DNA of 64,000 nucleotides, taken from contig NW_026570238.1 in the NCBI RefSeq assembly GCF_019649055.1, forward strand, positions 248,001-312,000. The letters are read 5' to 3'. Position numbers and translations under genes: made by a program. This document shows positions 36,810 to 48,278 of the stretch, in pieces. Position 1 is the stretch's first letter, and each line of letters begins with the position of its first letter. Origin of the DNA: Paramacrobiotus metropolitanus. Lineage: Eukaryota; Tardigrada; Eutardigrada; Parachela; Macrobiotidae. Under the pieces are notes generated by a model. The model saw only the letters and a program-made list of their open reading frames with translations. It was not told where the DNA came from and ran no database searches.

Positions 36810-36989
36810 CAGGCCCGCGCTGGGGATTTTTGGTAGGGGGGGGGGGGGCGAAAATCGTACAAACGGCTTTTCGCCGGAAAAAGGCCGAATGTAGGGGCGG
36901 AGGGGGCGCAATACTTTAAAATCCGCCCCCCCCCCAGGCGGCCACAAGTCGAAAACGGGGGGCGGCCGCCCCTTTCCAACGCGGGCCTG
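36810..36989. mobile_element. hAT-like miniature inverted-repeat element (MITE), 180 bp
   Basis: Terminal inverted repeats CAGGCCCGCGCTGG (36810-36823) and CCAACGCGGGCCTG (36976-36989) match at 13 of 14 positions. They are flanked by an 8 bp target-site duplication with one mismatch: ATTGAAGC (36802-36809) and ATTGCAGC (36990-36997). An 8 bp duplication and ends beginning CAG fit the hAT superfamily. The inside is GC-rich with long G and C runs and no coding capacity, so it needs a transposase from elsewhere. Its composition contrasts sharply with the AT-rich surroundings. Confidence 0.85.
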
Positions 36990-37481
36990 ATTGCAGCGGA
37001 ACTGAGGAACCCCCATCGTGATGCCGTTAGAAGCAAATTGGTCAATTTAACGACTTCCCTGTGCTTTACGGACTCCTTGACACTTCATATATTATATTTT
37101 GCATTTTCCAAAAAAAATTTTTCTGAAGCTTGTTTATGTTTTCCTCACTCAAAAACTATACCTAAAACCACATAACTATACCTCATAACTCACATAACTA
37201 TACCTAAAAATTATTCCGATGCATGTTTCAGCCAAAAAAAGTCAAGTTCTTTATTTTCGACCCTCAGTTCTTTACAGTACTTTTTACACGAACTGCGTGG
37301 GACACCGTTGGTATTTTCGCTGTGTCGTTCGGATGCAGGTCGACGGCAGCACTATGGCTTTGTCGCATAATATTCCACCGGATGCAAAAGAGCTAAATCA
37401 GTGCCTGAATATGAAAGGTAAGTAACTGTTGTACCACACGTCCAATACAAGTTGTTTACTTGGAGCCCGGCTACCCCGATG

Positions 37482-37539
37482 CAGACATATTGGGAATTAA
37501 TTGCATGAACCAGACATATTGGGCATTAATTGCATGAAC
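37482..37539. repeat. 29 bp tandem duplication, 2 copies
   Basis: Units 37482-37510 and 37511-37539 both begin CAGACATATTGGG and differ at one position. Upstream of TRAPPC13. Confidence 0.95.
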
Positions 37540-37983
37540 CTGGGCGCTTCTCCCAGGGCATAGTCTGCATAGATGCAAAAACAGGTTAAAGCTTGGGCCA
37601 TACTTATGTAGGTTATCCGTGGATAGATGTCCGACATTACTTTACTTATGGACTGTCTGAGTGCCCTGCAGTCTGCACTATTTATTATAAAATTCATTAT
37701 AAAAAAAAAATTTATTATAACAACCATACTATGCTGTAATTAATAATAATACAGTAAGTACTCATAGCATATTATGCCTATAGTGTACGGGTCTGGTTGT
37801 TATAGTATAATAATACTTTAAGTTTATTCTATTTATAATATTTATACACAGTACAGTACTTACTGTAATAATTTATTATGCTTGTAACTTATATGTTAGA
37901 ATTTTATATCTTCGAATTTTTTATAAAATTTGTTCACTGTTTAGTGTTTAGTGCTACGATTGTTGAAACCTTCCTTCATTCAG

Positions 37984-40225
37984 TCCGGATCAATGCTTTA
38001 TGAGGATGGTGGGGAAGTTGATTTGTTCAAGTGGATCAAGGATCGCGAAACTGCAACATTTGGATAGCAGACCATAACTTCGGACGTTCTCTTTAAAGAG
38101 CACCAGTTTTCGCTGACTGAAGAATTGGTTTTACCGCAGTTGTTTGGGTAAAAGCTGAACCATAAGTAATATCATCATCATAAGTAATATAAGTAATATT
38201 GTCATAAGTAATATTATCATCATATTTTTGTTTTCGTAATCGGATCTATCCCACAGTAGAAAATGATTTTCGAAATGTGTCTCATTATTTGTTTCATTTG
38301 TTATTATTTTCGAAATTTTTTCTACTTATTTCGCCATTTCTGACTGTCTTCCACATTTTCTTTAAGAACATTTTCAAACCAGGTGGAATAAGTTTCAAGA
38401 AAGTTGGGATAGAATAACTGGAAAAATTCATTAATTATGGAATTTAGGAATGTAGGCGTCAAGTATCGCATTTGCCTAACTAATTTTCAGAAAGAAGACC
38501 TTGTGATTTAATTTTCAGGATGTGGCAGAAAACATGGTTCATGAAGCATTTTTAATTTTAGTATTTACTAAAATACAGCTTACTTCGAACTTTTTCTTGT
38601 AGAGCCATGTTTTTGGGACAATATCTGCACTGTTACGCGTGTGTCAGCGTTGTTACTAATTCTGCCGTCCGGGACATTACTGGTACTTGAAAGTGATTTC
38701 TGGATATGATACATTCGCTTGAATTTGTCTTTTCATTGAAGTAAAACTTGAGTTTCAAGTGCAGTCCGCCGCTGCTGGGCGATCGCCGATCGGGGATGGT
38801 TCTTAATGAAGGAAAGCAGTTTCTCATGGAACCGCAACAAACATTTGACTTCATCATTAATAAAGAAATTCGTGATCTTGGATCGCTCATGTAAGACAGA
38901 GTGATACTCGATTTTTTAAAATTGTATCTTATTGTGTAAGGTTTGTTCATGTTTATTGTAATTCGATGTTTCTACAGGCTTATCTTCAGTACTCATTGTC
39001 GTCTGTCAAGTGTTTTGCTAGCGCATCAGGAGTTCAGAATCCGATTGTAGTGTAAGCATTTTACAGGATGATTGCCAGTATTACCTACTCCAATCCACTG
39101 AATCCCCTAGAACGAGTGAATTTGAAGAAGTGTCTCCGGTACAGCGTGGCCCGACCAATGCATTTTAAAAATAAGTTTGTTAGTTTGCCGAATGGAGGAT
39201 ATTTCGGCGAGTTTAACATTCAGAATTTGACCAACACCAGTATTGTCCTTGAAACTGTCAGGATGATTACTTCTCCTGAGTACACATCGGAAGAGGTATC
39301 ACTGCCTCTTTATCAGATCCTGAAATCCTCTACGTCTCCCGGCGAAATTTTATGGCGAACACGCATGGGTGATCTGGGAAAGGTTACTACATCTCCTTTG
39401 AATCGAGCTGTAAGTGGTGTTTCTGAATATTTGTAGACTTGCGAAAGTTCCAACGTTTGACGCTTTTAAAGGGTGATCTCAAGTTTTTTTGATCGGAAAT
39501 TCATTCCGTCGAGATCATCACCACCTTAAGATGTACCGTGTACACATTCCAGGTGCCTGATTTTCGGGACATTTTCGTAACTCTGGCCAATCGACCTGCC
39601 AAAGTTGAACTTTTTACAAAGCTTTTGCGGTAACGGTAGCAGTATTTTCCCTTGGGTAAGTTGTAGAAATTTTTGGAGTTGGCAGGCAAAAGAACTGATT
39701 TATGTTTTTATTGTTATCATTATTTATTCTTTACACCTTGAGTGATCGAAAAGTTTGAAATCGTATTTGTATCAGATTTTCCGTAAATTCCGATTTATTT
39801 AACGTCTGACAGTAAGGCCGGAACTTTATTTTATTGTGGTCGTATTTTGTAGTACTCGGCCTATGGAGTTTGTCCTGAAATTGCCTGATCGACATGATCG
39901 TGCATTTGCCTGGTGTGGCATTTCAGGTCGTGCGGTTGGTAGTGTTGCTCCAGGAGGAGTTCTAGAGTTTCCGCTTCCTGTTGTTCCTTGCAGTGTAGGA
40001 CTGCATGTAAGTTTTAATGGGATTTTTTAACGCGTCATTGTTTTTCTCATGAGCATACCTCATAAGTATAATTTATTTCAGTTATTTCCAAGATTCCAGC
40101 TGATCGATAGCCTATCCGGACAGCGCTATGATTCAGAAGATCTCGCCGAAATTTTTGTGGAGAAGTATGTAAGTACTAGTGATTGTAATAATGCAGTGTT
40201 CTTTTATAATGGACTGTACTTGTAA
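37984..40225 (+). CDS. TRAPPC13: Trafficking protein particle complex subunit 13 (TRAPPC13)
   Basis: Subunit of the metazoan TRAPP complexes in ER-Golgi trafficking and autophagy. Recognised blocks in order: exon 37984 to about 38150 (SLTEELVLPQLFG), 38603-38692 (MFLGQYLHCYACVSVVTNSA), about 38744-38890 (VKLEF ... FDFIINKEIRDLGSL), 39067-39409 (ASITYSNPL; FGEFNIQNLTNTS; EILWRTRMGDLG), about 39490-39630, 39837-40008 (FAWCGISGRAVGSV) and 40082 on (RYDSEDLAEIFVEKY), ending at TAA 40223-40225. WCGISGR and the Tyr/Asp-rich C-terminus are family hallmarks. The initiator exon was not found. Two apparent lesions: an in-frame TAG at 38065-38067 inside the first exon, and a needed -1 shift at the GGGG run 38792-38795. 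They may be sequence errors, or the gene may be damaged. The stop codon lies in a 29 bp tandem duplication. Confidence 0.82.
38160..38222. repeat. Short tandem repeat (ATAAGTAATAT-like)
   Basis: Several imperfect 11 bp units with ATC/ATT interruptions in a TRAPPC13 intron. Confidence 0.8.
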
Positions 40226-40258
40226 CTTTCTTTTATTATGGACAGTACTTGTAACTGT
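40201..40258. repeat. 29 bp tandem duplication, 2 copies
   Basis: Units 40201-40229 and 40230-40258 begin CTTTTATAATGGA and CTTTTATTATGGA and differ at three positions. The first unit contains the TRAPPC13 stop codon. Confidence 0.9.
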
Positions 40259-40350
40259 TTGTGTAAAATGTTATAAACACACAAAATAACAAAACAAAAT
40301 AAATGCGTGATATCCAAATATAAGATGCGACAAAGTAGAAAATTTCAAAA

Positions 40351-42614
40351 TCACGATTCCGATTGAAAGATCGGAAAAATATCAAGTGGCTCCCAAGTAT
40401 CCGCCGACGGTGAGAGCGGAACACTGGTCGGTGAATTGATGCCCAAATTCTCTGGTTTGCAGTTATACAGATTATTAATTTTCTTTGAGTCACCGTCGCT
40501 GAGGCGAGTTCGCTGCCCTAATACTTTGGTCGGTTTCTTTGGGATAATAGTCGGATTGGAATAATTGACCGCAAAAAAGTTCGGTCCGTAATGCATAACC
40601 GACCCTAATTAAATACCGCAGTATTAGTGCTGCGATGCTAGAGTGTTTCGAGAGACAGGAATTTACAATAAGTATGCTTAAATGTGTGTGTCAGATTATT
40701 TAAGTTAAATTAAATTAAAAAGTTAGTAGTGATTTAGAATTTATGTGACGAAAAACGTTTTTACCATAATCATACGGCGCATCGTATACTCCGACAAGTC
40801 GCTCATCAACTTTGGCGAAATTATCCTGGTGATCCGCTGCAATATTATCCCAAATCACGGCAATAAAATCATCTCGGTCATGTCTTGTTTGTTCGTGAAG
40901 AAATCCAAGCCTGAAAGTTAATAAAACAACAGTAAAATATAATTTTCATAACATATTTTGTTCAGTATATGTATATCTCGTTATAAATATGTACAAATAT
41001 GTTGTTTGTTAAATATGTATACGTAATCTGTTACAGTAAAATCTATTTTTTCAAAATTTTATTTAGCAGGTAATACTAATCAATTGTGCGGTTGTGTTAA
41101 ATTCCGCTTCTTAAAATTTGTACTCATTTTACTTTATATCACATGTGGAATAGCATAGTTTATATGGGTTACAGGAAGAGGAGATGCATTCTTACCCGTG
41201 CATTAGCTCATGAATTACGATTCCCGGTCTTTTGGGATCCAAACACTCAGTAGACAGATATAAGGGTTGCCGACCACCTTGCCGCCCAATTTTAGAAGCG
41301 CACCTGTCAATTAATTCTTTTAGTTTTCATAGTGGACAGTTTCCCAAACTTATTTAATCCAGTATTACAGACTCACTAGCTGTCTGCGTAGCTACCCGGG
41401 TAGCATTTTAGTACAACCGCAAACATATGCATAATATTTTCACTAATTTTGACGTAATATCGTTTTTTTACCCTCGAAATTTTATTATCGACAAATAATC
41501 CATCTGATACTTTCGAGGAGTAAACCGAATGCAAGTCTTGAGGTGGAATTCATTCATGGCGTTGATGATATGTGCTTTCTCTGATTTATTGTAGGTTGGA
41601 TCCAATACATAAGGTATCACTCCATCCGGCCACCGGAAGTAGCTAAATATTACGGCATTGCGGCGTTGCCGCAAAATCTTGCGAACAGCTCGTTTACTGA
41701 ACTTGTTTTGTTGAGCTATCTAAAAAGGGTCATACACTGTCAAATGCGACAATACATATCTTAACTTTTCCATGACCTTATATTTTGCAGTTAGCTGGCT
41801 TGGTTTCTAGCTAACTTTTGTAATTTGCGTTTTATTTATCCCGTATAAAATATTAAGTTTTCATATTTTTAGACGGCTCCGGAAGATGCCGGAAAATCTT
41901 CGCAATATGCATACAAGTGTCTACTTGAAAGTTGGAAAGCAGACGTTTTACAGTACTAGTAATTACGATTTGCACTGTATCTGTATAATATCGTTAATAA
42001 GCGTGCAGTGCGGTTCAAAATCAAACTAATTGCCACTCTGTTGATCTGCTTTGATATTAGACACGGTATATAGAAAATCGTACATAAGTTTTTAAATTAC
42101 ACCAATTTGCGCACATGCCAATCAATGCAGTTTAAGGCATTTACTAAAATTAGCATTAAACGGCATACGTAGAAAAGGCTGAAAGGCCAAGAGTTATTTA
42201 ATGCGTATTGTTTGCTCATTAACAAGTTAGTTCTGTTCGACAGCACACAGAACGCTGCATTGCACAGAACGCGAACGTACCAATGCATCAAGATCAAGGT
42301 CGAGAATATCGTTTTCCAAAAGATCATCTCCTTTTTCGCGAAGCCATACGTTTTGCGGTGCATCGGACATGAAATCTGTACAATAAAGAGGTGGATTAAT
42401 AGCGCTATATACACATACAGAAAGCTGCGCATTACTGCAAAACTTCGGCCGGAACTTAATTAACTAACGCAGAGGGTTTACCATGTGCAGCCGACGATAA
42501 CTGCACAGGAATCGTTATTATGACACCGGGGGCAGTTAAAAGCCATAGCAATGCTAAGCACAAGAAGTAATGATGATCAGGATGTACTGGTAGTATCCGG
42601 CTGGCCAGGAGCAT
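40351..42614 (-). CDS. Astacin-family (M12A) zinc metalloprotease
   Basis: Secreted endopeptidase. Exons: 42482-42614 (start ATG at 42614; hydrophobic signal segment LCLALLWLLTAPGVI near residues 18-32), 42281-42375 (propeptide, Asp/Leu-rich), 41472-41719 (AVRKILRQRRN then WPDGVIPYVLDPTYN and KTCIRFTPRK), 41196-41303 (IVIHELMHG), 40765-40910 (LGFLHEQTRHDRDDF) and 40351-40604 (SVMHYGPNFFAV ... stop). The zinc site HELMHGLGFLHEQTRHDRD spans the fourth and fifth exons, and the Met-turn SVMHY supplies the conserved Tyr. A basic stretch RKILRQRR before the catalytic domain is a likely propeptide cleavage site. The C-terminus is a short Ser/Pro tail of about 45 residues with no EGF, CUB or ShK domain. 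All phases agree. Convergent with TRAPPC13, with only about 125 bp between the stops. Confidence 0.92.
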
Positions 42615-44462
42615 GATATCCTATGGAATCTTAGCGGGTTAGTATTTGCCAAGAATTCCGGACAATCATATCCACTTTCACGGGCCATATTCCACTGCCG
42701 CTTGGGTGCAGTCAAAAACGACAAAAATCTGCACAAACTGCCGTTACGGTGCCGAAACAATTACGCAAAGCCAGTGAATCAACAAAAACTTGAGTGTTCA
42801 GCCAGCTGAATTGCGAAGTTTTCATAGCTGGATTCCTTGAGCTACAACGTAAAAAATGCCTATCACAGTCAAGTGTTAAATATATAAAGTCGCAATAAGT
42901 TGCAAGTGCGCAGATATGTCAAATTAGCAAGGAGTGAACAAACAATGCGCATCTTATTTCCAAAGTTTGGCATTTCAGTTGTTGTTTTCATAATCGTAAT
43001 AAACCGGAAATACAATAACCTGATCGGCAATCTTATAATACCAGAACTCGAATGTTAGACATCCAAGATTAAGTCATATACCTCTTGTGCACAGAAATTT
43101 TTGTTGATAAATTTGAAGCTTCATACATTCACGGTAGGTCAACAACACTACTGTACACTACTGTTTCTTGTGCACATGTAATTAATATCCATAGAAGTAT
43201 TCATCTCCAGTATAAGATAATAGAATTGTACAACAGGTGAAAGCGGGTGATATTTCTTATGCAAATCGCTGTTTTTTTACATGTTGTTATATTTTGAAAT
43301 TGTTTATTGCTTTTATTCTGCTAAAATACCTCGGGGCAGGTCTTTGTAAACTTGCAGGATCTAAGTATTTAAAAACTGCAATACAAGTATAATTAATTAT
43401 GATAAAATTTTGTTACGGTTAATGTACTACAACACTTCGTCACGGGTGATTAAATTTCGCAACATAGAAATGTTAACAGTTCTAAACAATGGTGACAGTT
43501 AAGTTGGTTTTTTCGCGGAAAATAGCAATAATTATTTAACAAGAAGTAACGTCTGAAACCTCAAAACACGAATCTGCAGCAACTTTAGCACAGATCAAAA
43601 AGTCCTTTATAGTTGTGCCGGTAATTCTGTTACGGTGATGTGTTCACTATACCGCTGTAACCTCGAAATTTTTTGAATTTGTAGCTTTGCATCTTGCATT
43701 AATTGATCTTTTTTATCTTATAATCAAGTCTGTACTACGCGTATACAAGTTTCGGCGCAGATGCGAGTTAATAATTTTCGTATTAACAAGGTTAGATGCT
43801 GTAGTTTATAAACTAGTTTTCTGATATTTTTGGCAATTTTCGATACGAATTCTCAAGAAACCGGCAGTTTAAATTGGTAAACGTAAATGATCCATATCAT
43901 TTTAAACAATAATAGTAGTAATATTGTGATCGGTGCGAGATGAATTACGTTTGCATCTATTACTGTATAGCTAATGCTAATCGAAACACAAGCGTTTCTA
44001 ATGTACCTACACTGTTAATACAAAATATCACAATACAAAGCAACTTTTAAAGTAAGTTTGTGAGTATTGAAGTGTCAAAATTTGGGAGTTAATGGCCTGC
44101 TCAAGACACGCAGCATCACCGTGCCATGTGCATACGTACCACAATTTAGGTACAGTAGATTGCGTCTTATATGCCCCTCACTACGGTAAGGGGCAAATTT
44201 GTTGTACTGCTGTTGCTTTGCACAAATCAAATTGTTTTTTGTCTTCTTAGTTTTTCGCCTCCTTTTCTGGGAGTCTTTTCATACAATTAGTCTTCACTTT
44301 CAGGCTTACGTGTGGATCTCCCCTGTTAAGTCGTAAATTCTGGGAATATCTGGCATCTTCAGAAACTGATCTTGTTTTCGGTCAAATTGGTCCCTTGGAA
44401 AATATATTTACCCTCAATAAGAATTTTATCTCCTCTTCTGCCTATTCCATGCTGAATTTGCT
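42615..44462. other. 1.8 kb divergent intergenic region
   Basis: Lies between the astacin start (-) and FHIP2 start (+), so it should hold both promoters. AT-rich. I see no gene; a weak hairpin TGCCCCT ... AGGGGCA is at 44172-44195. Confidence 0.5.
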
Positions 44463-46751
44463 ATGTTCAAATTTATCTCTGGCATTGCGCAGACTGCATC
44501 CGAATACCTTGCACCAAATCTCAAACCCGAAGAAGAGCTGTTCCTTCAATGGCATAATCTGGTGAAGGAGTTGAAAAGTCGCAACGGATCGCTGGTTTCC
44601 GTAGAGGAAACGGACGTCCCTCTGAAACTGCAGTGGGTGTTCAATCTCTTGCAGCAGGAGCTACCACTGTATCCTGCAAACAATGCAACTTCTTCCAGCA
44701 CGTCGAACGGCGTATCAGCTGCAGCACCACCAGGCGGCATTGGTCCGTGCTTCGAGGTGGCACTGCGCTATAAGATCTTCGACTGGCTAGTGGCTCTGGC
44801 GAAGTCCGACAAACCAGCTGGCATCAAGAGTTACGTGCTGTTTTTCCTCACCAACCTGCTGAAATCCCCCAATATCATCACGCTGCTGCCGAAATCCTTC
44901 ATTTATAAACCGTTATCCCGTCTGGTGCAGTGTTGTGGCAATAGTCACTGTTCGCCTTGGGATCGGGAAGAGCTGCAGTTCTTGCTGGGTGTTGTGGATG
45001 TTTTACAGCGTGATCCGTGTTTGGCTAATTTGTTTTTGCGCGGCTTCAGTCAGGAGCCTGTTGAGAAGGCCGATGCAGATCTCTCGGCTATCGTGGATTT
45101 GCACAATCCGTTTTTATCCGAATTGCACAGCAATGACAGCCCCAGTGCGAAGATTAACAACAGCGATTCCGAATCCTTTGTTTTTCCACTGTTGGATTCC
45201 TTATTACGACTGGCTGTTAATCCCGATGTGGATGTGAGCGCACAAGCCCGTTTGGCCGTGGTGTGTGTTCTGCGGATCCGTGAACCCGTCGTATGTCGGG
45301 CGATTGCGTCGTCCGGGACATTGCACGCTTTGACAAAACACCTATTGAAATTGTACGCTGCAGTTCCATATTCTGCCGATGTGATTGACACGATTTGCGT
45401 GCAGAATGCATCGGAGGACACAGAGCGGCTGTTGCGGCCTTTTTTGCTGTGGATTACATTCCTTGACCAGATCTTCGCGGTTATGGAAGGCCAGTTAGAG
45501 GAAAAACTCGGCGCGACACTTCAACAGAATTTACTGCGATCCTGTGGGTTTTCCGATGATTGGTTGTCGTCTTCCGGGGAAAGGAATCAGAAGGCCTTGG
45601 GAATTTTTATGCGCATGTACAAAGCCACGGATACGCTGGCTCTGCTTAATGTGTGGGCCAGTGTTTTTCTGCAGCCCAAATTATTTGACAAGTTTATGCA
45701 GTTGACAGGAAATCAGGAACTGGCGTTATTCGTCTATGATTTATTAGACACGATGCTGCAGAAACCGGTGTTTATTTTGGTTGATGAATTGTTATTAAAA
45801 TATTTGGGAACACGGCTGTATATAAGAAAGGACCAACGTATGCACGAGAGCAAGAAAGACATGGAACTCACGGAAGCTACCGACAGGGCAGCCATGTTCC
45901 GAGATTTATTTCCCACTGCGGCTAAATCATGCACTGTGCTGGAGGAAGAAAAGGACGCCGAAAATTATGTTAGGGAGTCACATTACTCCGTAAGCGGAAT
46001 TAATGTTACCTTTACTGTTATTTTATTAATAATCGAATTATTCGAATATATGTTTAAAACTTTAACGATTATTACAGTAACAATTCTGGATTATGGGCAA
46101 CTAAAGTCGTTCTTTGCAGATGGTAGCCCTTGCTCAACGATGCCATGACCTTCACTGGCCTTTGTTTGGTCCGCTAAAACCTTGCAACATTCTGCTTGCA
46201 GAGGAATCGTCTTTTTTTGACGGAAACGGTTTTAACGAAGGACCATTACTGAAAAATCTTTTTTATCGGTTGTCCTGTCTTTTTGACCAGGTTGGTGTGA
46301 AAGTTCATAACGGACATATTATAACTTCTAATAAGGGGCTGAACTTACAACGGAAACTTAGGCTGTCCGCATCGTTTTATGCAAACTTTTTGTGTTTGTA
46401 TAGCCATATGCCATCAGCTTGCGTGTGACGGGAATAATTTCCAAAATCTGCCTGCTTCCGCATCCGGTGCTGCGAGAGTATCTTCTCGATCCCACAGTAC
46501 CGCTTTCAGCCAGTTGCCCGTCGCTCTACCGGTGTCTGATTAACCTAGTGCAGAAAATGGAATCGTATGCCCGACAGTATCCATACTTTCGTGATGATGT
46601 GCTGAAAATGCGCCAGGAGATCAAGAACGGACAATGGGCGGAGGCGTCCACAAATCCAGACAATACCGTTGCCAGTGCAGTTGTGATGTTGGAAGAGTTT
46701 TGTAAGGAAGTGGCGGCACGTGCCTTTGTACGCTTCAGCAATTCCATGTAG
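44463..46751 (+). CDS. FHIP2: FTS and Hook-interacting protein 2 (FHIP2, FAM160B family)
   Basis: Component of the FTS-Hook-FHIP adaptor that links endosomal or ER-Golgi carriers to dynein. Three exons: 44463-45989, 46120-46290 and 46404-46751, all phase 0, giving 681 residues. The helical-repeat N-terminus (FISGIAQTASEYLAPNLKPE) and the blocks EELQFLLGVVDVLQRDPCLA and LRSCGFSDDWL are followed by the conserved C-terminus: DQ/PYAISLRVTGII across the last junction, then LPHPVLREYLLDPTVPLS and VVMLEEFCKEVAARAFV. The LFPHP-x-YLLDP and LEEFCKELAA blocks are typical of the FHIP2A/B branch; I cannot say which paralogue. A polyadenylation signal is at 46783-46788. Confidence 0.9.
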
Positions 46752-47483
46752 CACAAGACCATTCCTTTTTATATAATTTTTAAATAAAGATCTGATTAAA
46801 TGATTTCACGGTTTTCACCTATGAAATTTTCCGGATTACCGATTTTAAAAGGCTTCATGGAAAGTCCGGCTTGTTTCTGCGGTTATTCGTGTGGGTGCTA
46901 TATGTTGACAGGTAAATTTTTATTGTAGAAATTACTGAATCAGACAAAATCAGGCGGTATACCGGTGAGGTGACCACTTATCTGCACAGTACGGTATCAT
47001 TAAGTACTGTTTTGTATTAATTTAATTAGTTTTTGCATTATTTTAAAATCTTCGATTGAGAAATCAGCCAAAATCACATACATCGGAACAGGAAGTAAAC
47101 TCAACAAAATATGAAATTCGAAATGAATTCACATGATCATTTTCAAGTTTGTAACTGTTCGTTATTCAGCTTATTCTGATACTCGGAAGCATCTCGGTTT
47201 GCATCATGGATAATAGGAAAAACAACTGCCGCCCCTGTGGTACAAAAGTCCATATAATAAAAATCATTCAACAATTAGCTTGACCGTTAAATGCAAGACT
47301 CAGCACAAGCAGATAAAATTCGAAAACAATGCATTATACAGAGTTCTCCAGCAAAATGTCCTGGTACCAGGTCTACTACAAAATGATTGGAAGCCACTGT
47401 GCACATATAAAAGTAACTAAAACATTCCCACCCATGAGACAGAAAAACGACAAGCGAAAAACCAGCCATCGAAGATCTCAGCA
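46752..47483. other. Convergent 3' intergenic gap
   Basis: Between the stops of FHIP2 (+) and the SUMO gene (-). It contains the FHIP2 polyadenylation signal and AT-rich sequence. No gene seen. Confidence 0.5.
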
Positions 47484-48278
47484 TCAACCCCCATGGAGAG
47501 GGAAATGCACCTGGATCTCGTTATTGTCTTCATCGATTTCTAGAGTAGTCGGTGTATCATCCCCCCGTACGCGTTTACCTGGAAAAGTAGAATAAACTCA
47601 GCATTGTAAGAACTTGAATGACCATTCAATGTCTTTCTGCCATTCAACAGTTTTTAGAGCGACGTACTTCCTAACATAAACCGCAAACTTGTAACATCGG
47701 CCTTGATGGTTTCCGCAAAGGTGTTCTAAAATGAAAATACCATGACATTTACTGTGCCCCAGAACAGGACGAAAAGAAAGGACGACAGAACTATTGACAA
47801 GAACGGAAAATCCAAATGTTAGATCCATGGTCTTACCATGAGTTTTTGCATTCGAACGTTACGGGACACTTTGAAACAAACTTCATTCCCATCTTGAGCA
47901 GACACTCTGCAATGGAAAACTATCACAACCGGATTCGTTTGCTCCCCGTGGATATCAGAATTAATCTAAAGCGGTTTACTTACTTAATGTCAATGCGAGG
48001 CTTCTTTTCCCGACGATTATCCTCCGATTTTTCAGGCTCATTCTCGCTATTCTCCAAATTGTCCGCTTCCTCTTCCGCGTCCTCTTCCATTTTTTCCTCC
48101 TTTTTAATATTGATCTTGGGCTTGACGTCCTCCTCCCCATATCCAGCGTCTTGTTGGTGTCGGTGTCGCTTTTTGGCTTCGCATCCTCGTCCGGACTGGA
48201 GGTCGTGGAGCTATCCATTTGGCTCTCTGCTTGGCTCGATCGCTCCTCGTTAACAACACTGTCCTCCATGCTTTCCAT
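47484..48278 (-). CDS. SUMO-family protein with long acidic N-terminal extension
   Basis: Ubiquitin-like modifier. Exons: 47984-48278, 47837-47906, 47668-47725 and 47484-47578. The beta-grasp reads PRIDIKVSAQDGNEVCFKVS, then RNVRMQKLM, ADVTSLRFMLGSKRV, DDTPTTLEIDEDNNEIQVHF and the terminal Gly-Gly directly before the stop, so no tail has to be trimmed. Ahead of it are about 95 acidic, Ser/Lys-rich residues, far longer than the usual 15-20, including INIKKEEK, which contains an IKKE sumoylation consensus that could allow chains. The first exon has one break: frame changes between NKTLDMG and GEEDVKPK at a G-run (C-run 48135-48138 on the plus strand). Restoring one base makes the total 519 bases, a multiple of three (172 residues). 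I infer a sequence error or a recent frameshift. Confidence 0.85.

Larger units (their letters stand above)
34737..37983. other. 3.2 kb intergenic region with MITE and low-complexity DNA
   Basis: No gene recognised. Contents: AT-rich sequence, a purine-rich A/G tract at about 36640-36800, a MITE at 36810-36989, tandem CATAACTATACCT-type units at about 37145-37205, a 29 bp tandem duplication at 37482-37539, and GTAC-rich AT sequence near 37750-37880. An open frame at 37219-37425 that ends near a GTAAGT could be a 5' exon of TRAPPC13, but its phase does not fit the next exon. Confidence 0.5.

Noticed and set aside
13883-44195. Two sites sharing TATGCCCCT with nearby inverted arms (about 13885 and 44171), as a possible structured RNA or element
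   Set aside because: The stems are only 7-8 bp and the loops differ, so chance is adequate.
46120-46428. Independent small protein starting at 46120
   Set aside because: It is the second exon of FHIP2, entered in phase from 45989, and the tail beyond 46290 is intron.
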